From Halomontanus rarus (GTDB lineage Archaea > Halobacteriota > Halobacteria > Halobacteriales > Natrialbaceae), in NCBI RefSeq assembly GCF_017357405.1, contig NZ_CP071598.1, positions 868,001-932,000 of the forward strand: 64,000 nucleotides of DNA, given 5' to 3'. Shown here one piece after another: positions 10,520 through 19,534 of the stretch; the first letter of the stretch is position 1, and the number at the start of each line of letters is the position of its first letter. The position numbers and the translations under genes were made by a program. The notes below the pieces were generated by a model that saw only the letters and a list, made by a program, of their open reading frames with translations, ran no database searches and was not told the origin of the DNA.

Positions 10520-11338
10520 ATGAACATCGGTGCGATGGAGTCGATACTTCCGAGCAAAGCCCCCGAATCCGTTACTGAGGCCGCCGACGCCGGCTTCGAC
10601 GGCCTCGAGCTCGACGTCGCAGGCCCGGACCCCGGCGACGACCCCGTCTGGGACCCCACGTCTCGAGACCGAATCCGTCGACGAGCCGCCGAACTCGACC
10701 TCGAGATCCCGTCGATCTGTCTGGGCTTCCTCAACCGCGGCGGTCTCACCGCCGACGATCCGGACGTGCGAGCCGACGCTCGGACGGCGATCCGGCGGTC
10801 GGTCGACGCCGCAGCGGCGCTCGACGCCGAGGTCGTACTCGTCCCCTTCTTCGGCGACGCCACGATCGAGACGGACCGACACCGCGACCGCGTCGTCGAC
10901 GGCATCCGCCGGGTCGCCGACTCGGCCGAGGCTGCAGGCGTCACCCTCGCGCTCGAGAACACGCGTTCGGGGTCGGTCAACCGCGAGCTCCTCGAGCGCA
11001 TCGACTCGCCGGCCGTCGGCACCTACTACGACGTCGGGAACGCGATCGCCTACGGACTCGATCCGGTCGACGATATCCGCACGCTGGGCGAGCACGTGGC
11101 TCGCGTCCACGTCAAAGACTGGGATGCCGGTAGGAACGATGACGAAGACGGCGTCGGCAGTTGCCCGATCGGCGAGGGAAGGGTCGACTTCGAGGCCTGC
11201 CTCGACGCGCTCGCCGAGATCGGATACGACGACTGGATCGTCCTCGAGACGGCGTCGCCGACCGATCCGATGGCGGACGCGGAGACGAACCTGAACCGGA
11301 CGCGAGAACTGCTCGAGCGATCCGAACTCGGAGATTGA
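10520..11338 (+). CDS. Sugar phosphate isomerase/epimerase (xylose isomerase-like TIM barrel)
   Basis: A 272-residue AP-endonuclease-2-fold protein. Barrel strands with metal-ligand residues are visible: LALENTRSG, TYYDVGNAIAYG, ARVHVKDWD and IVLETASPTD. The last acidic strand and the YYDVGN motif are typical of epimerases and dehydratases acting on keto sugars. The ATG at 10520 (MNIGAMESILPS) is preferred over the in-frame ATG at 10508, since MNIGAMES begins the first strand. It is probably co-transcribed with the upstream oxidoreductase. Its 3' end converges closely with the mannonate-dehydratase-like gene. Confidence 0.8.
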   Translation: MNIGAMESILPSKAPESVTEAADAGFDGLELDVAGPDPGDDPVWDPTSRDRIRRRAAELDLEIPSICLGFLNRGGLTADDPDVRADARTAIRRSVDAAAALDAEVVLVPFFGDATIETDRHRDRVVDGIRRVADSAEAAGVTLALENTRSGSVNRELLERIDSPAVGTYYDVGNAIAYGLDPVDDIRTLGEHVARVHVKDWDAGRNDDEDGVGSCPIGEGRVDFEACLDALAEIGYDDWIVLETASPTDPMADAETNLNRTRELLERSELGD

Positions 11339-11356
11339 CGGCGATTCGCCGCCTCC

Positions 11357-12499
11357 TCACCAGTCCTGTACGCTCCCGTCCTCGTTACGCGGCGCGGGAA
11401 GGTGGCTCCGTTCGTACTCGAACTCTCGCGCGACGTCCTCGTCCACGTCGATCCCGAGTCCCGGATCGTCGGCGACGTCGACGGCACCCGTTCCCTCGAG
11501 GAATCGAGCACCGCCGTCGAACACGTCGGCGCAGTCGGGGAAGATCGCGTCGTGCTCCGTGAGTTCCTGAATCCCGAAGTTCGGCAGAGCGAGGTCCAGG
11601 TGGACCGTCGCCGCGAACCCCACCGGCGAGAGGTCCGGCGGCCCGTGAAAGGCCGTGCGGACGTCGTGGAACTCGCCGACGGTCGCGAGCTTTTTCGCGG
11701 CGGTGATCCCGCCGACGTGGGCGAGGTCGACCCGGACGAAGTCGACGAGTTCGCGTTCGACGAGCGGGAGCATCTCCCACGGGTTCGCGAACAGCTCGCC
11801 CATTGCGAGCGGCGTCGTCGATCCCTCGCGAACCGTTTCGAACCCCTCCGGGTTCTCGGGTCGGATCGGATCCTCGAGGAAGAAGAGGTCGACCGGCTCG
11901 AGTCGGCGCGCGAGGTCGGCTGCGTCGATCGGCCGCGCGCGGCCGTGGACGTCGATCAACAGCTCGGGATCGGGACCCAGCGCCTCGCGGACTCCCTCGG
12001 CGGCGTCGACCATCGCACGCTGATCGAGGTACTCGTCGTCGGCTGCGTGGAGGTTGATCCGCAGGTGGTCGATTCCGCGTCCGAGCGCCGTCTCGCAGTT
12101 CTCGACGATCTCCTCGACCGAACCCGCGCCGCAGTGCTGATAGACGTTCGCGTACTCTCGGGTCCGGCCGCCGAGCAGGTCGAACACCGGAACGCCTGCC
12201 GATTTCCCCTTGAGGTCCCAGAGCGCCATGTCCACACCGGAGAGTGCGCTGTTCAGGACGGGGCCGCCGCGCCAGTACGTGTGTCGGAAGAGCGACTGCC
12301 ACGCGTCCTCGATCCGGCGGGCATCCCGACCGACGAGTTCCGGGAGCACGTGCTCGTCCAGCGCGGCTTCGACGGCGCGCTCGCGGCCGTTCAGCGTCGC
12401 GTCACCCCACCCGACGAGTCCGTCGTCGGTCTCGAGTTTGACCAGTACGTAGTTTCGACCGGGGCACGTAACCAGAACGTCCGTATCGACGACATTCAT
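11357..12499 (-). CDS. D-mannonate dehydratase-like protein (RspA/ManD branch of enolase superfamily)
   Basis: A 380-residue enzyme. The N-terminus VLVTCPGRNYVLVKLET and WGDATLNGRE closely follow E. coli RspA/ManD proteins as remembered. Catalytic features: D183-x-H185 (DVHGR), E209 (LEDP), E235 (GEL) and the acid/base H285 in FHGPPDLSPV. ManD converts D-mannonate to 2-keto-3-deoxygluconate; some members use D-gluconate or are poor catalysts. It is divergent from a beta-glucuronidase gene, and glucuronate is catabolised to mannonate, so a glucuronide pathway role is coherent. No glucuronate isomerase or fructuronate reductase was seen nearby, unless one of the TIM-barrel or reductase neighbours fills that role. 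Confidence 0.82.
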   Translation of the reverse strand: MNVVDTDVLVTCPGRNYVLVKLETDDGLVGWGDATLNGRERAVEAALDEHVLPELVGRDARRIEDAWQSLFRHTYWRGGPVLNSALSGVDMALWDLKGKSAGVPVFDLLGGRTREYANVYQHCGAGSVEEIVENCETALGRGIDHLRINLHAADDEYLDQRAMVDAAEGVREALGPDPELLIDVHGRARPIDAADLARRLEPVDLFFLEDPIRPENPEGFETVREGSTTPLAMGELFANPWEMLPLVERELVDFVRVDLAHVGGITAAKKLATVGEFHDVRTAFHGPPDLSPVGFAATVHLDLALPNFGIQELTEHDAIFPDCADVFDGGARFLEGTGAVDVADDPGLGIDVDEDVAREFEYERSHLPAPRNEDGSVQDW

Positions 12500-12577
12500 A
12501 CGACAGCGCACAGCGTCGATCGAAATAAACGCTGGCCACCGTACCCGCCGGTTCGTCGCCGCTCTCTGCCCAGAAGG

Positions 12578-12584
12578 TTTTTAC
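12578..12584 (+). promoter_or_regulatory. TATA-like element of the beta-glucuronidase gene
   Basis: TTTTTAC lies 28-34 nt before the ATG at 12612, in the 112-nt divergent space shared with the mannonate-dehydratase-like gene. A regulator bound here could control both genes. Confidence 0.4.
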
Positions 12585-12611
12585 TTCGATTCGATGTGCG
12601 TCTCGATACCA

Positions 12612-14429
12612 ATGCACTTACTAGCGTCTCCTCGGGAGACCGTCTCGTTGGACGGCGAGTGGCAGGCGATACCGGATCAGTACGAGATGTTCAGGGAGTA
12701 CTTCGAGGACTTCACCGACGACGACGTCCCCGGGTTCGATCCGATTTACGAGCCGAACGCGTCGCTCGAGAACGATCCGGTCGACTTCAATATCTACGAC
12801 GGGTACTCGGTTCGGGTTCCCTCGAGTTGGGGCGAAGAGATCCCGGAGTTTCGCCACTACGAAGGATGGGTCTGGTACGCAAAGCAGTTCGACCGAGCCG
12901 ATATCCGGGACGGGAATCGGGAGCGAACGTTTCTCCGGTTCGGCGCGGTCAACTACAAAGCCGAAGTCTGGCTCAACGGGGAGCGACTCGGGGATCACGA
13001 GGGCGGGTTCACGCCGTTCAGTTTCGAGATCACCGACCGGCTGGTCGACGGTGAAAACGTGCTGGTCGTGCGAGTCGACAATCAGCGATACGAAAAGGGG
13101 ATTCCCGATCCCACGACGGACTGGTTCAACTTCGGCGGCATCAACCGATCCGTCGAACTCGTCACGGTGCCGGAACCGTTCGTTCGTAATTACAAGGTCG
13201 AGACGACGCTCTCCGGGGGAGACGATACCGTGCGGATCGCCGTCGCCGCCTGGATAGGCGGTTCCGGCGGCGATACGGATACCGGGACGCCAGTCTCCGT
13301 TACGCTTCCCGAACTGGGTCTCGAGGCCGACCTCTCGTCGGATGCGGACGCGGCCGGCGATGCGGATGGGCCGACCCGGTACCACGCCGGACTCTCCGTT
13401 CCGACGGAGGACGTCACGCTGTGGAATCCGTCCGATCCCCGGCTGTACACGGTCGAACTCGAGTGCGGTGACGATCGCGTCGAAGACCGCGTCGGACTTC
13501 GCGAGATCCGGGTCGACGATGGTGACATCCTCCTGAACGGCGAGCCGCTCTGGTTGCGCGGGGTTTCGCTGCACGAGGAAGCCGCCGGGAAGGGACGCGC
13601 GCTCGAGGCCGAAGACGTCGAAACCCGCTTTCGGTGGCTCAACGAACTCGGTTGCAATTTCGCGAGACTGGCCCACTATCCGCACACCGAAGCGATGGCG
13701 CGCACGGCCGACGAGGAAGGGATCCTCCTCTGGGAGGAGGTGCCGGCGTACTGGGACGTCGAGTTCGGCGACGAGACGGTCCAGCAGTTGTACCGACAGC
13801 AACTGCGGGAGTTGATCCAGCGCGACTGGAACCGAGCGTCCGTCGCGCTGTGGTCGATCGCGAACGAAACCGATCACACGGACGAGGTCAGAAACGAGGT
13901 GCTCCCGGAGATGGCGGCCTTCGTCCGGGAGCGAGACGACAGCCGACTGGTGACCGCCGCCTGTTTCGTCGACGAAACCGACGACGGGCTCGCGATACGG
14001 GATCCGCTCGCGGACGACCTGGACGTGATCGGGATCAACGAGTACTACGGGTGGTATTACGGCGACGCCGAGACGATGCGCGAATTTCGAGACGATCCGA
14101 CCGGAACGCCGGTCGTCATCTCCGAAACCGGCGGCGGGGCGAAGTGGGGCCACCACGGTGACGAGGACGAACGGTGGACCGAGGAGTTTCAGGCGGCCAT
14201 CTACCGAGGGCAAACGCGAGCGATCGCGGACGTCGAGCAAATTTCCGGGCTGGCACCGTGGATCCTCTTCGACTTCCGGGCGCCGCTCCGCCAGAACGAG
14301 TACCAGCGCGGGTACAACCGAAAAGGATTGCTCGACCAGTACGGACGGAAGAAGGCGGCCTTTTCCGTCCTCGAGCGATTCTATCGAGCCCGGAAAGAGA
14401 ACGCGGCGTCCGACGGTCGGTCGTCGTGA
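12612..14429 (+). CDS. Beta-glucuronidase (glycoside hydrolase family 2)
   Basis: A 605-residue GH2 enzyme, close to the 603 residues of E. coli UidA. Order: N-terminal jelly-roll (about 15-180; SLDGEWQ, VWLNGERLGDHEGGF), immunoglobulin-like domain (about 185-285), TIM barrel (about 290-600). The acid/base is E419 in SIANETDH and the nucleophile is E505 in VISETGGGA, almost the UidA positions (E413, E504). N569-R-K571 in GYNRKG is the N-x-K motif that recognises the glucuronate carboxylate and separates glucuronidases from galactosidases. No signal peptide is seen, so it acts in the cytosol on imported glucuronides. ATG 12612 fits the TATA box; an upstream start would add six residues. Confidence 0.88.
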   Translation: MHLLASPRETVSLDGEWQAIPDQYEMFREYFEDFTDDDVPGFDPIYEPNASLENDPVDFNIYDGYSVRVPSSWGEEIPEFRHYEGWVWYAKQFDRADIRDGNRERTFLRFGAVNYKAEVWLNGERLGDHEGGFTPFSFEITDRLVDGENVLVVRVDNQRYEKGIPDPTTDWFNFGGINRSVELVTVPEPFVRNYKVETTLSGGDDTVRIAVAAWIGGSGGDTDTGTPVSVTLPELGLEADLSSDADAAGDADGPTRYHAGLSVPTEDVTLWNPSDPRLYTVELECGDDRVEDRVGLREIRVDDGDILLNGEPLWLRGVSLHEEAAGKGRALEAEDVETRFRWLNELGCNFARLAHYPHTEAMARTADEEGILLWEEVPAYWDVEFGDETVQQLYRQQLRELIQRDWNRASVALWSIANETDHTDEVRNEVLPEMAAFVRERDDSRLVTAACFVDETDDGLAIRDPLADDLDVIGINEYYGWYYGDAETMREFRDDPTGTPVVISETGGGAKWGHHGDEDERWTEEFQAAIYRGQTRAIADVEQISGLAPWILFDFRAPLRQNEYQRGYNRKGLLDQYGRKKAAFSVLERFYRARKENAASDGRSS

Positions 14430-14474
14430 GACGGTCGGGCCGTCCAGACTGAACCGTGTTTCGTACCGAGACGG

Positions 14475-15218
14475 TTACTCGCCACCGTCCGCGTCGATCG
14501 ACTCGAGCGGCTCGGATTCGCCCCAGACGGCCTCGGCTCCCTCGTTGGGGGCCGCCCACCTGACGGCGTTGGCGATCACGCGTTTCACCTCGTCCTGGTA
14601 GAAGATCGGGTACTCCTCGTGGCCGGGCCGGAACGCGAAGATCCGGCCCCGGCCGCGCCGGTAACAGAGTCCCGACCGGAACACTTCGCCGCCCTCGAAC
14701 CACGAGATGAACACCGTCCGGTCGGGTTCGGGGACGTCGTACGGTTCGCCGTACATCTCGGTCGCGGGAATCTCGAAGGAGCCCTCGAGGCCGTCGGCGA
14801 TCGGGTGGCCGGGGTCGGCGACCCAGATCCGTTCGGTCTCGCCGCCGTGGCGGTACTTGATGTTACAGGTCGTCCCCATGAGCCGCTTGAACGGCTTCGA
14901 GTTCTTCCCCGAGTGCAGCGGGACGAAGCCCATTCCCTCGTGAACGCGGTCGACGACGCGGTCTGCGACCTCGTCTGCGACCTCGCCGTTAGCGCAGTGG
15001 GACCACCAGACGAGGACGTCGGTCGCCGCTAGAACGTCCTCGGTGAGTCCGTGCTCCGGCTCCCCGAGCGTCGCCGTTCGAACCTCGACGTCGACCGTTT
15101 CGTCCGCCTCGAGGCCGTCCGCGACGGCGCCGTGAATCCCCTCGGGATAGCGCTCGGCGACCGACTCGGACTCCCGCTCGTGCACGTTCTCGTTCCAGAC
15201 CGTTACTCGAATTGTCAT
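14475..15218 (-). CDS. ThuA domain protein, trehalose-utilization type (247 aa)
   Basis: Second ThuA homologue in the window, closer to classical ThuA. It has [10 protein letters not shown] at the N-terminus, [36 protein letters not shown] and a C-terminal [16 protein letters not shown] with NAVRWAAP. In rhizobia ThuA with ThuB converts trehalose and related disaccharides through keto forms. Here it is divergent from an enolase-superfamily gene and convergent with the beta-glucuronidase. The start at 15218 (MTIRVTVW) removes a non-conserved nine-residue extension. Confidence 0.8.
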   Translation of the reverse strand: MTIRVTVWNENVHERESESVAERYPEGIHGAVADGLEADETVDVEVRTATLGEPEHGLTEDVLAATDVLVWWSHCANGEVADEVADRVVDRVHEGMGFVPLHSGKNSKPFKRLMGTTCNIKYRHGGETERIWVADPGHPIADGLEGSFEIPATEMYGEPYDVPEPDRTVFISWFEGGEVFRSGLCYRRGRGRIFAFRPGHEEYPIFYQDEVKRVIANAVRWAAPNEGAEAVWGESEPLESIDADGGE

Positions 15219-15440
15219 ACACGACGGCGCGTCGGCGAGGGACATTAAACTGACGCTGTGCTCGACTCCCGCGATCGAAGTTGTGGACGCTGTCCGCGAG
15301 TTCGCGTTCGCGTTCGTGCTCGTGCCTTCGACTCGAGGGCGGACCGACGACGCCCGTCGACCGACACCGCGCCGGGCGTGCGATCGACGCGGGAAACCGT
15401 TTCAGTTGGTACTATGTGGGATCGCCTCGCTCGTCCGAGC

Positions 15441-16577
15441 ATGGAAATCACCGACCTCGAAACGATTCCGCTCGCTCACACGCTGCCCGAGGGGCAGGGC
15501 CTCGGCGACGCCCGCGGATTCGGCCGGTCGCGTGCGACGACGCTCGTTCGACTCGAGACCGACACGGGAACCGTCGGCTGGGGCGAAGCGTTCGTCCCCG
15601 GATCGATCGCGCAGGCGACCGCGAACGAACTGTTCGTCGACGACGTCGTCGGCATGGACCCGTTCGACGTCGAGTCGCTGGCCGTCGACTCCTACACCGA
15701 TCCCTACCACTTCGGCGAGAGCGTCTTCGTCCAGAGTCTCGTGAGCGCGGTCGACGTCGCCTGCTGGGACATCGTCGGCAAGACCGTCGAGCGGCCGGTC
15801 CACCGACTGCTCGGGGGCACCGAGCGATCGACGCTCCGGCCCTACGCCTCCACGATGTACTTCACCGAGGACGACCGCCCGCTCGAGGAGCCGATCCAAA
15901 CTGCTGTCGACGAGGGGTTTACCGCCGCGAAGATCAAGATCGGCGCCGGCCTCGAGAGTGACCTCGAGCGCGTTCGCGTCGCCCGCGAGGTTCTCGGCGA
16001 GGACGCCCTGCTGATGGTCGACATGAACGGCAACTATCGCCCAGAGCAGGCGGTTCGAAGCGCGAAGGCGATCGCGGAGTACGATATCACGTGGATCGAA
16101 GAGCCCGTCCCGCCGGAGAACCTCACGGGGTATCGAGAGCTCAAGCAACGCATCGACATTCCTATCGCGGCCGGCGAGGCCCACTACGGCCGCTTCGCGT
16201 TCAAGCGGCTGATCGACGACCGCACCGTCGACATCGTTCAGCCGAACCTCGCCCGTTGCGGCGGCCTCTCGGAAGCCCGGACGATCGCGAAGCTGGCGAC
16301 GACTGAGAACGTCGCCGTCCGCCCGCACATCTGGAACAGCGCCGTCGGTATGGCCGCCGCGGTGCAGTTCGCCGCGAGCATCCCCGACTACCCCCACACG
16401 AGAAACGTCCCCGAACCCATGCTGGTCGAGTTCGATCGCAGCGAGAACCCGCTGCGCAGCGACCTGCTGGAGACGCCGTTCGATCCCTCCGGCGGCGTCC
16501 TCGACGTCCCCCAGGAGCCAGGACTGGGGATCTCGATCGACGAGGACGCCCTCGAGCGGTATCGAGCCGACCGATAG
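15441..16577 (+). CDS. Mandelate racemase/muconate lactonizing enzyme family protein
   Basis: A 378-residue enolase-superfamily protein. Catalytic K164-x-K166 (AAKIKIG) belongs to the K-x-K muconate-cycloisomerase/racemase branch. Metal ligands are D194 (VDMNGNY), E220 (WIEEP) and E246 (AAGEAHYG), with H296 in VRPHIWNS. It probably dehydrates or racemises an aldonic acid. It is the third such enzyme within 16 kb; the three differ in the catalytic Lys motif and so probably handle different acids. The start at 15441 (MEITDLETIPL) is chosen because the long upstream in-frame extension is of low-complexity Arg-rich composition. Confidence 0.82.
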   Translation: MEITDLETIPLAHTLPEGQGLGDARGFGRSRATTLVRLETDTGTVGWGEAFVPGSIAQATANELFVDDVVGMDPFDVESLAVDSYTDPYHFGESVFVQSLVSAVDVACWDIVGKTVERPVHRLLGGTERSTLRPYASTMYFTEDDRPLEEPIQTAVDEGFTAAKIKIGAGLESDLERVRVAREVLGEDALLMVDMNGNYRPEQAVRSAKAIAEYDITWIEEPVPPENLTGYRELKQRIDIPIAAGEAHYGRFAFKRLIDDRTVDIVQPNLARCGGLSEARTIAKLATTENVAVRPHIWNSAVGMAAAVQFAASIPDYPHTRNVPEPMLVEFDRSENPLRSDLLETPFDPSGGVLDVPQEPGLGISIDEDALERYRADR

Positions 16578-16729
16578 CGTTCTTTTCGCCGTCACTCCGC
16601 AGTCGATCGCACGTCGGCGTCGTCCGATCCTCCTCGAAGACGATTCCGAGACCCGTACAGCGGACACGACACGGCGTGAAAGGCGAGTGTCGACGGAACG
16701 TGAGTCGATACGAATTCGCCGAATATCAT

Positions 16730-16738
16730 CTTTATTAG
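16730..16738 (+). promoter_or_regulatory. TATA box upstream of the lipoprotein gene
   Basis: TTTATTAGC, in a locally AT-rich stretch running to about 16760, precedes the lipoprotein start by about 70 nt, so the transcript would have a leader of about 45 nt. Confidence 0.35.
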
Positions 16739-16805
16739 CACATAATATCACACATGCGCTCCGTTCCCATCGATAGCCTTAAGAAACGCACTGCCGAGCG
16801 GGGGA

Positions 16806-17348
16806 ATGCAGACAACAATGCACGATTCTCAGTCTCAACTCGGTCGACGGCGTATACTCGAACTGTCAGGTGCAGCGACGCTCGCCGGTCTCGCGGGGTG
16901 TATGGACGGCGACGGCGGGAACGGAGACGACGATGAAGCGGAGAACGGAACCGGAGACGGCGACGGAAACGAGACCGACGACGCGGACGATGTTTTCGGC
17001 AGCGACGACGAGGAGATTCTTCTGCTATTCCTCGAGAACGAGGACGGCGACCCCGTCTCGGAGGGTGTGTCGGTTACGGTCGTCCCCGAGGGAAACGACG
17101 GCATGAACTACAGGGTCGAATCGCAGGAAGAAATGGAGGGCGGCGAGATCGAGCAACCACTGATGGAACCGGACGACTACCACATCACCGTCGAGGGTGA
17201 GGGCTTCGAGGACGTCGAGGAAACGGTCACCGTCGACGAAGGTCAGACCGAAGAAGTGACGGTCACGCTCGAGGGAGCACCGGCCGAAGGTGAAGCCGAC
17301 GGCGAGACCAACGCCACCGACGAGGGCGAAGGAAGCGGCGACGAGTAA
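16806..17348 (+). CDS. Small Tat-dependent lipoprotein with carboxypeptidase-like beta-sandwich
   Basis: 180 residues. A twin-arginine signal (RRRILEL) and lipobox ending at C32 (AGLAGC) indicate Tat export and lipid anchoring at the outer face of the membrane. A Asp/Glu/Gly/Asn-rich linker (33-70) follows. The domain at about 75-155 (PVSEGVSVTVVPEG, GFEDVEETVTVDEGQTEEVTVTL split by loops) looks like a carboxypeptidase-regulatory/PEGA type beta-sandwich. The C-terminus is again acidic. The partner or ligand is unknown. An alternative start at 16818 would shorten it by four residues. Confidence 0.75.
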   Translation: MQTTMHDSQSQLGRRRILELSGAATLAGLAGCMDGDGGNGDDDEAENGTGDGDGNETDDADDVFGSDDEEILLLFLENEDGDPVSEGVSVTVVPEGNDGMNYRVESQEEMEGGEIEQPLMEPDDYHITVEGEGFEDVEETVTVDEGQTEEVTVTLEGAPAEGEADGETNATDEGEGSGDE

Positions 17349-17370
17349 CCGATCCGTTCGAGTCGAGCGA

Positions 17371-17385
17371 TTTCTTCCGTTTTTC
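17371..17385 (+). terminator. Oligo-T terminator after the lipoprotein gene
   Basis: TTTCTTCCGTTTTTC follows the stop by about 25 nt, without a hairpin, which is how archaeal transcripts usually end. Confidence 0.4.
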
Positions 17386-17467
17386 TCATCTCGAGAGGGT
17401 CGGCGTCGAGGGGCCGAACGCGACCTCGAGGCGTGAGAAGTGAGCGCGTCGGACGTCCCCGGCGTCG

Positions 17468-19417
17468 TCAGATTTCGGTGACGTAGTTGTGACCCTCGTC
17501 GAGAGCGGCGGCGTCCTCGGGCAGCAGCGCCACCACCAGACAGTCGACGTACTCCTCGAAGTACTCGACTAACTCGGCGATCCGATTCGAGTCGATCGCC
17601 TCGAGCGAGTCCAACAGCATGAACGGGACGACGTCGTGGACGTCGTGGACGAGGTACCCTGCGAGGGCGAACACCAGGCCGGTCACCTCGCGTTCGCTCT
17701 CCGAGAGGTGCTCGATCGTGTCCTCGTAGGTCGTCCCCTCGTCGGTCGAGCGCACGACGTGGAGGTCGAACGCCGAGCGGTCGACCTTCCGGCGGCCCTC
17801 TCGAACCGTCTTTTCGCGGCGTTCGATCCAGATCCGCTCGATGTTGGCGTACTCGAGGATGGCGAGGATGGACTCCATGTGGTCGTTGAACGCGTCGAGA
17901 GCGTCGGTTTCGATGCGGTCGACGCGCGTGCGCAGGTCGGTCAGTTCCTCGCCGAGTTCTTCGCGTCGCTCTTCGAGTTCGGCGCGTTCGTCGACGGTGT
18001 CCTCGAGTTCGGCGATGCGGTCTTCGACCTCCTCGCGTTCGTCTTCGAGCTGTTCGATCTTAATTTCGAGGCCGTTGGCGTCGCGGTGGGCCTCTAAGAC
18101 CTCGCTGTAGTCGGTGCTCTCGAAGGACTCGGCCTCGGCCTCGAGCTCCTCGACGCGGGCTTCTTGGTCGTCGTAGTCGCTTTCGAGGTCGTCGATGCGC
18201 TGTTGGCGGGCCTCGAGTTCGTCGTCGATGCTCTCGAGGCGGTTCTCGAGGCGCTCGAGTTGTTGTTCGCGCTGGCGGATCTCCTTTTGCTGGGACGAGA
18301 GCTCGTCGATCTGCTCTTGGAGGTCGTTGCGCTCGCCGAGTTTGTTCTGGTGGAGCGACTGCAACCGCTCGAGGGTGGATTCGATGCGGTCGCGTTCGAC
18401 CTCGGAGCCGCAGGTCCAGCAGACGATTTCGCTGCCGTCGGCGAGCAGTTGGTCGGTGACGTCGCCGTCGTCGTCCTGCGTTCCGAACGAGTCGCCGAGA
18501 TCGAGGCCGCCCTCGTCGAGGCGTTCTTCGTTGAAGCGGATGACGCTCTGGAGTTCGCTCAGCGTAGAGTCGAGCGAGCGCTTGCGCTCGCGTAGTTCCT
18601 GAACCCGGCCCTCGAGGCGGGCGGGCGACTCGGTGTCGTCGGTGTCGGCTTCCTCGCGTTCTTCCGAAATACGCTCGCGTTCGCGTTCGAGTTCGTCGCG
18701 GCTCTCGCGTTCGGTCTCGAGGTCGTACTCGATGGACTCGAGTTCGCGGCGGGCGCTGCGGAGCTCGGAGAAGGTCTCCTCGAGTTCGTCCTTGCGGGTG
18801 CGACTCTCCTCGACGTCGGCGTCGAGCTCCTCGAGTTCGGCTTCGACGTCTTCGAGTTCGGCTTCGACGTCTTCGAGTTCGGTCTCGATGGAGACGCGTC
18901 GTTCTTCGAGGTCGGGGAGTTCGTTTTCGAGCTGGTCGAGTTGGTCGAGGCGGGCGTCGAGGTCGCGTTTTTCGTCCTCGAGGGCGCGGATTTCCTGTTG
19001 GATCTGGTCGGTGTCGATGGGACGCATGATGAGCTCGCGGAGGTCGTCGCCGCGGCTGACGGCGCGGCGGGCCTCGTTGGACTCGAGGAGGAACGCGAAC
19101 AGATCGGCGAGTTCGGGATCCTCGAGGTAGGGGTCGCCGTCGTAGATGATCTGGCCGTTGCGCCGCTCGAGGTAGCGGGTGTAGTGGTCGTCGCCGAAGG
19201 TAAGGTCGACGCGGCCTTCGTCGGCGTCGCCTTTCAGGGAGGGGGTGTCGCTGCCGAGGGCGGCCATGATTGCCTGGAGAAAGGAGGTGCGATTGGTGGC
19301 GTTACGGCCGGTCAGGACGTTGACTCCGGGGTCGAGGGCGACCTCGGTGTGATCGATCCCGCCGATGTTCTCGGCGGTGATCTCGACTGCTGTCTCAATC
19401 GATTCTGCTATGGACAT
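17468..19417 (-). CDS. Archaea-specific SMC-related protein with zinc hook
   Basis: A 649-residue Rad50/SMC-like protein: globular N-terminus (1-130), long coiled coil (about 140-330), zinc hook C333-x-x-C336 (CWTCG), returning coil (about 345-520) and globular C-terminus. The P-loop position reads G37-R-N-A-T-N-R-T-S45, with Arg in place of the invariant Walker A lysine. The Walker B strand reads PFMLLDSLEAID, lacking the usual Glu after Asp. I recall this degenerate loop as typical of the family. It follows rdfA on the same strand with 117 nt between, and has its own TATA box. A role with RdfA in cell shape or division is plausible from the neighbourhood only. Confidence 0.8.
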   Translation of the reverse strand: MSIAESIETAVEITAENIGGIDHTEVALDPGVNVLTGRNATNRTSFLQAIMAALGSDTPSLKGDADEGRVDLTFGDDHYTRYLERRNGQIIYDGDPYLEDPELADLFAFLLESNEARRAVSRGDDLRELIMRPIDTDQIQQEIRALEDEKRDLDARLDQLDQLENELPDLEERRVSIETELEDVEAELEDVEAELEELDADVEESRTRKDELEETFSELRSARRELESIEYDLETERESRDELERERERISEEREEADTDDTESPARLEGRVQELRERKRSLDSTLSELQSVIRFNEERLDEGGLDLGDSFGTQDDDGDVTDQLLADGSEIVCWTCGSEVERDRIESTLERLQSLHQNKLGERNDLQEQIDELSSQQKEIRQREQQLERLENRLESIDDELEARQQRIDDLESDYDDQEARVEELEAEAESFESTDYSEVLEAHRDANGLEIKIEQLEDEREEVEDRIAELEDTVDERAELEERREELGEELTDLRTRVDRIETDALDAFNDHMESILAILEYANIERIWIERREKTVREGRRKVDRSAFDLHVVRSTDEGTTYEDTIEHLSESEREVTGLVFALAGYLVHDVHDVVPFMLLDSLEAIDSNRIAELVEYFEEYVDCLVVALLPEDAAALDEGHNYVTEI

Positions 19418-19440
19418 ATATCTTGGAAGTGGCTCGCCGA

Positions 19441-19450
19441 CTATAAATAT
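19441..19450 (-). promoter_or_regulatory. TATA box of the SMC-related gene
   Basis: On the minus strand ATATTTATAG lies 24-33 nt before the start codon at 19417, so this gene can be transcribed separately from rdfA as a leaderless mRNA. Confidence 0.5.
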
Positions 19451-19534
19451 TGGTGACCTGTGTTCGTTCGAACTAACTCTCAGTGCTGTCGATATACCCT
19501 TCGAACGCGTTCACTCGACACCTGTTCGACGCCG

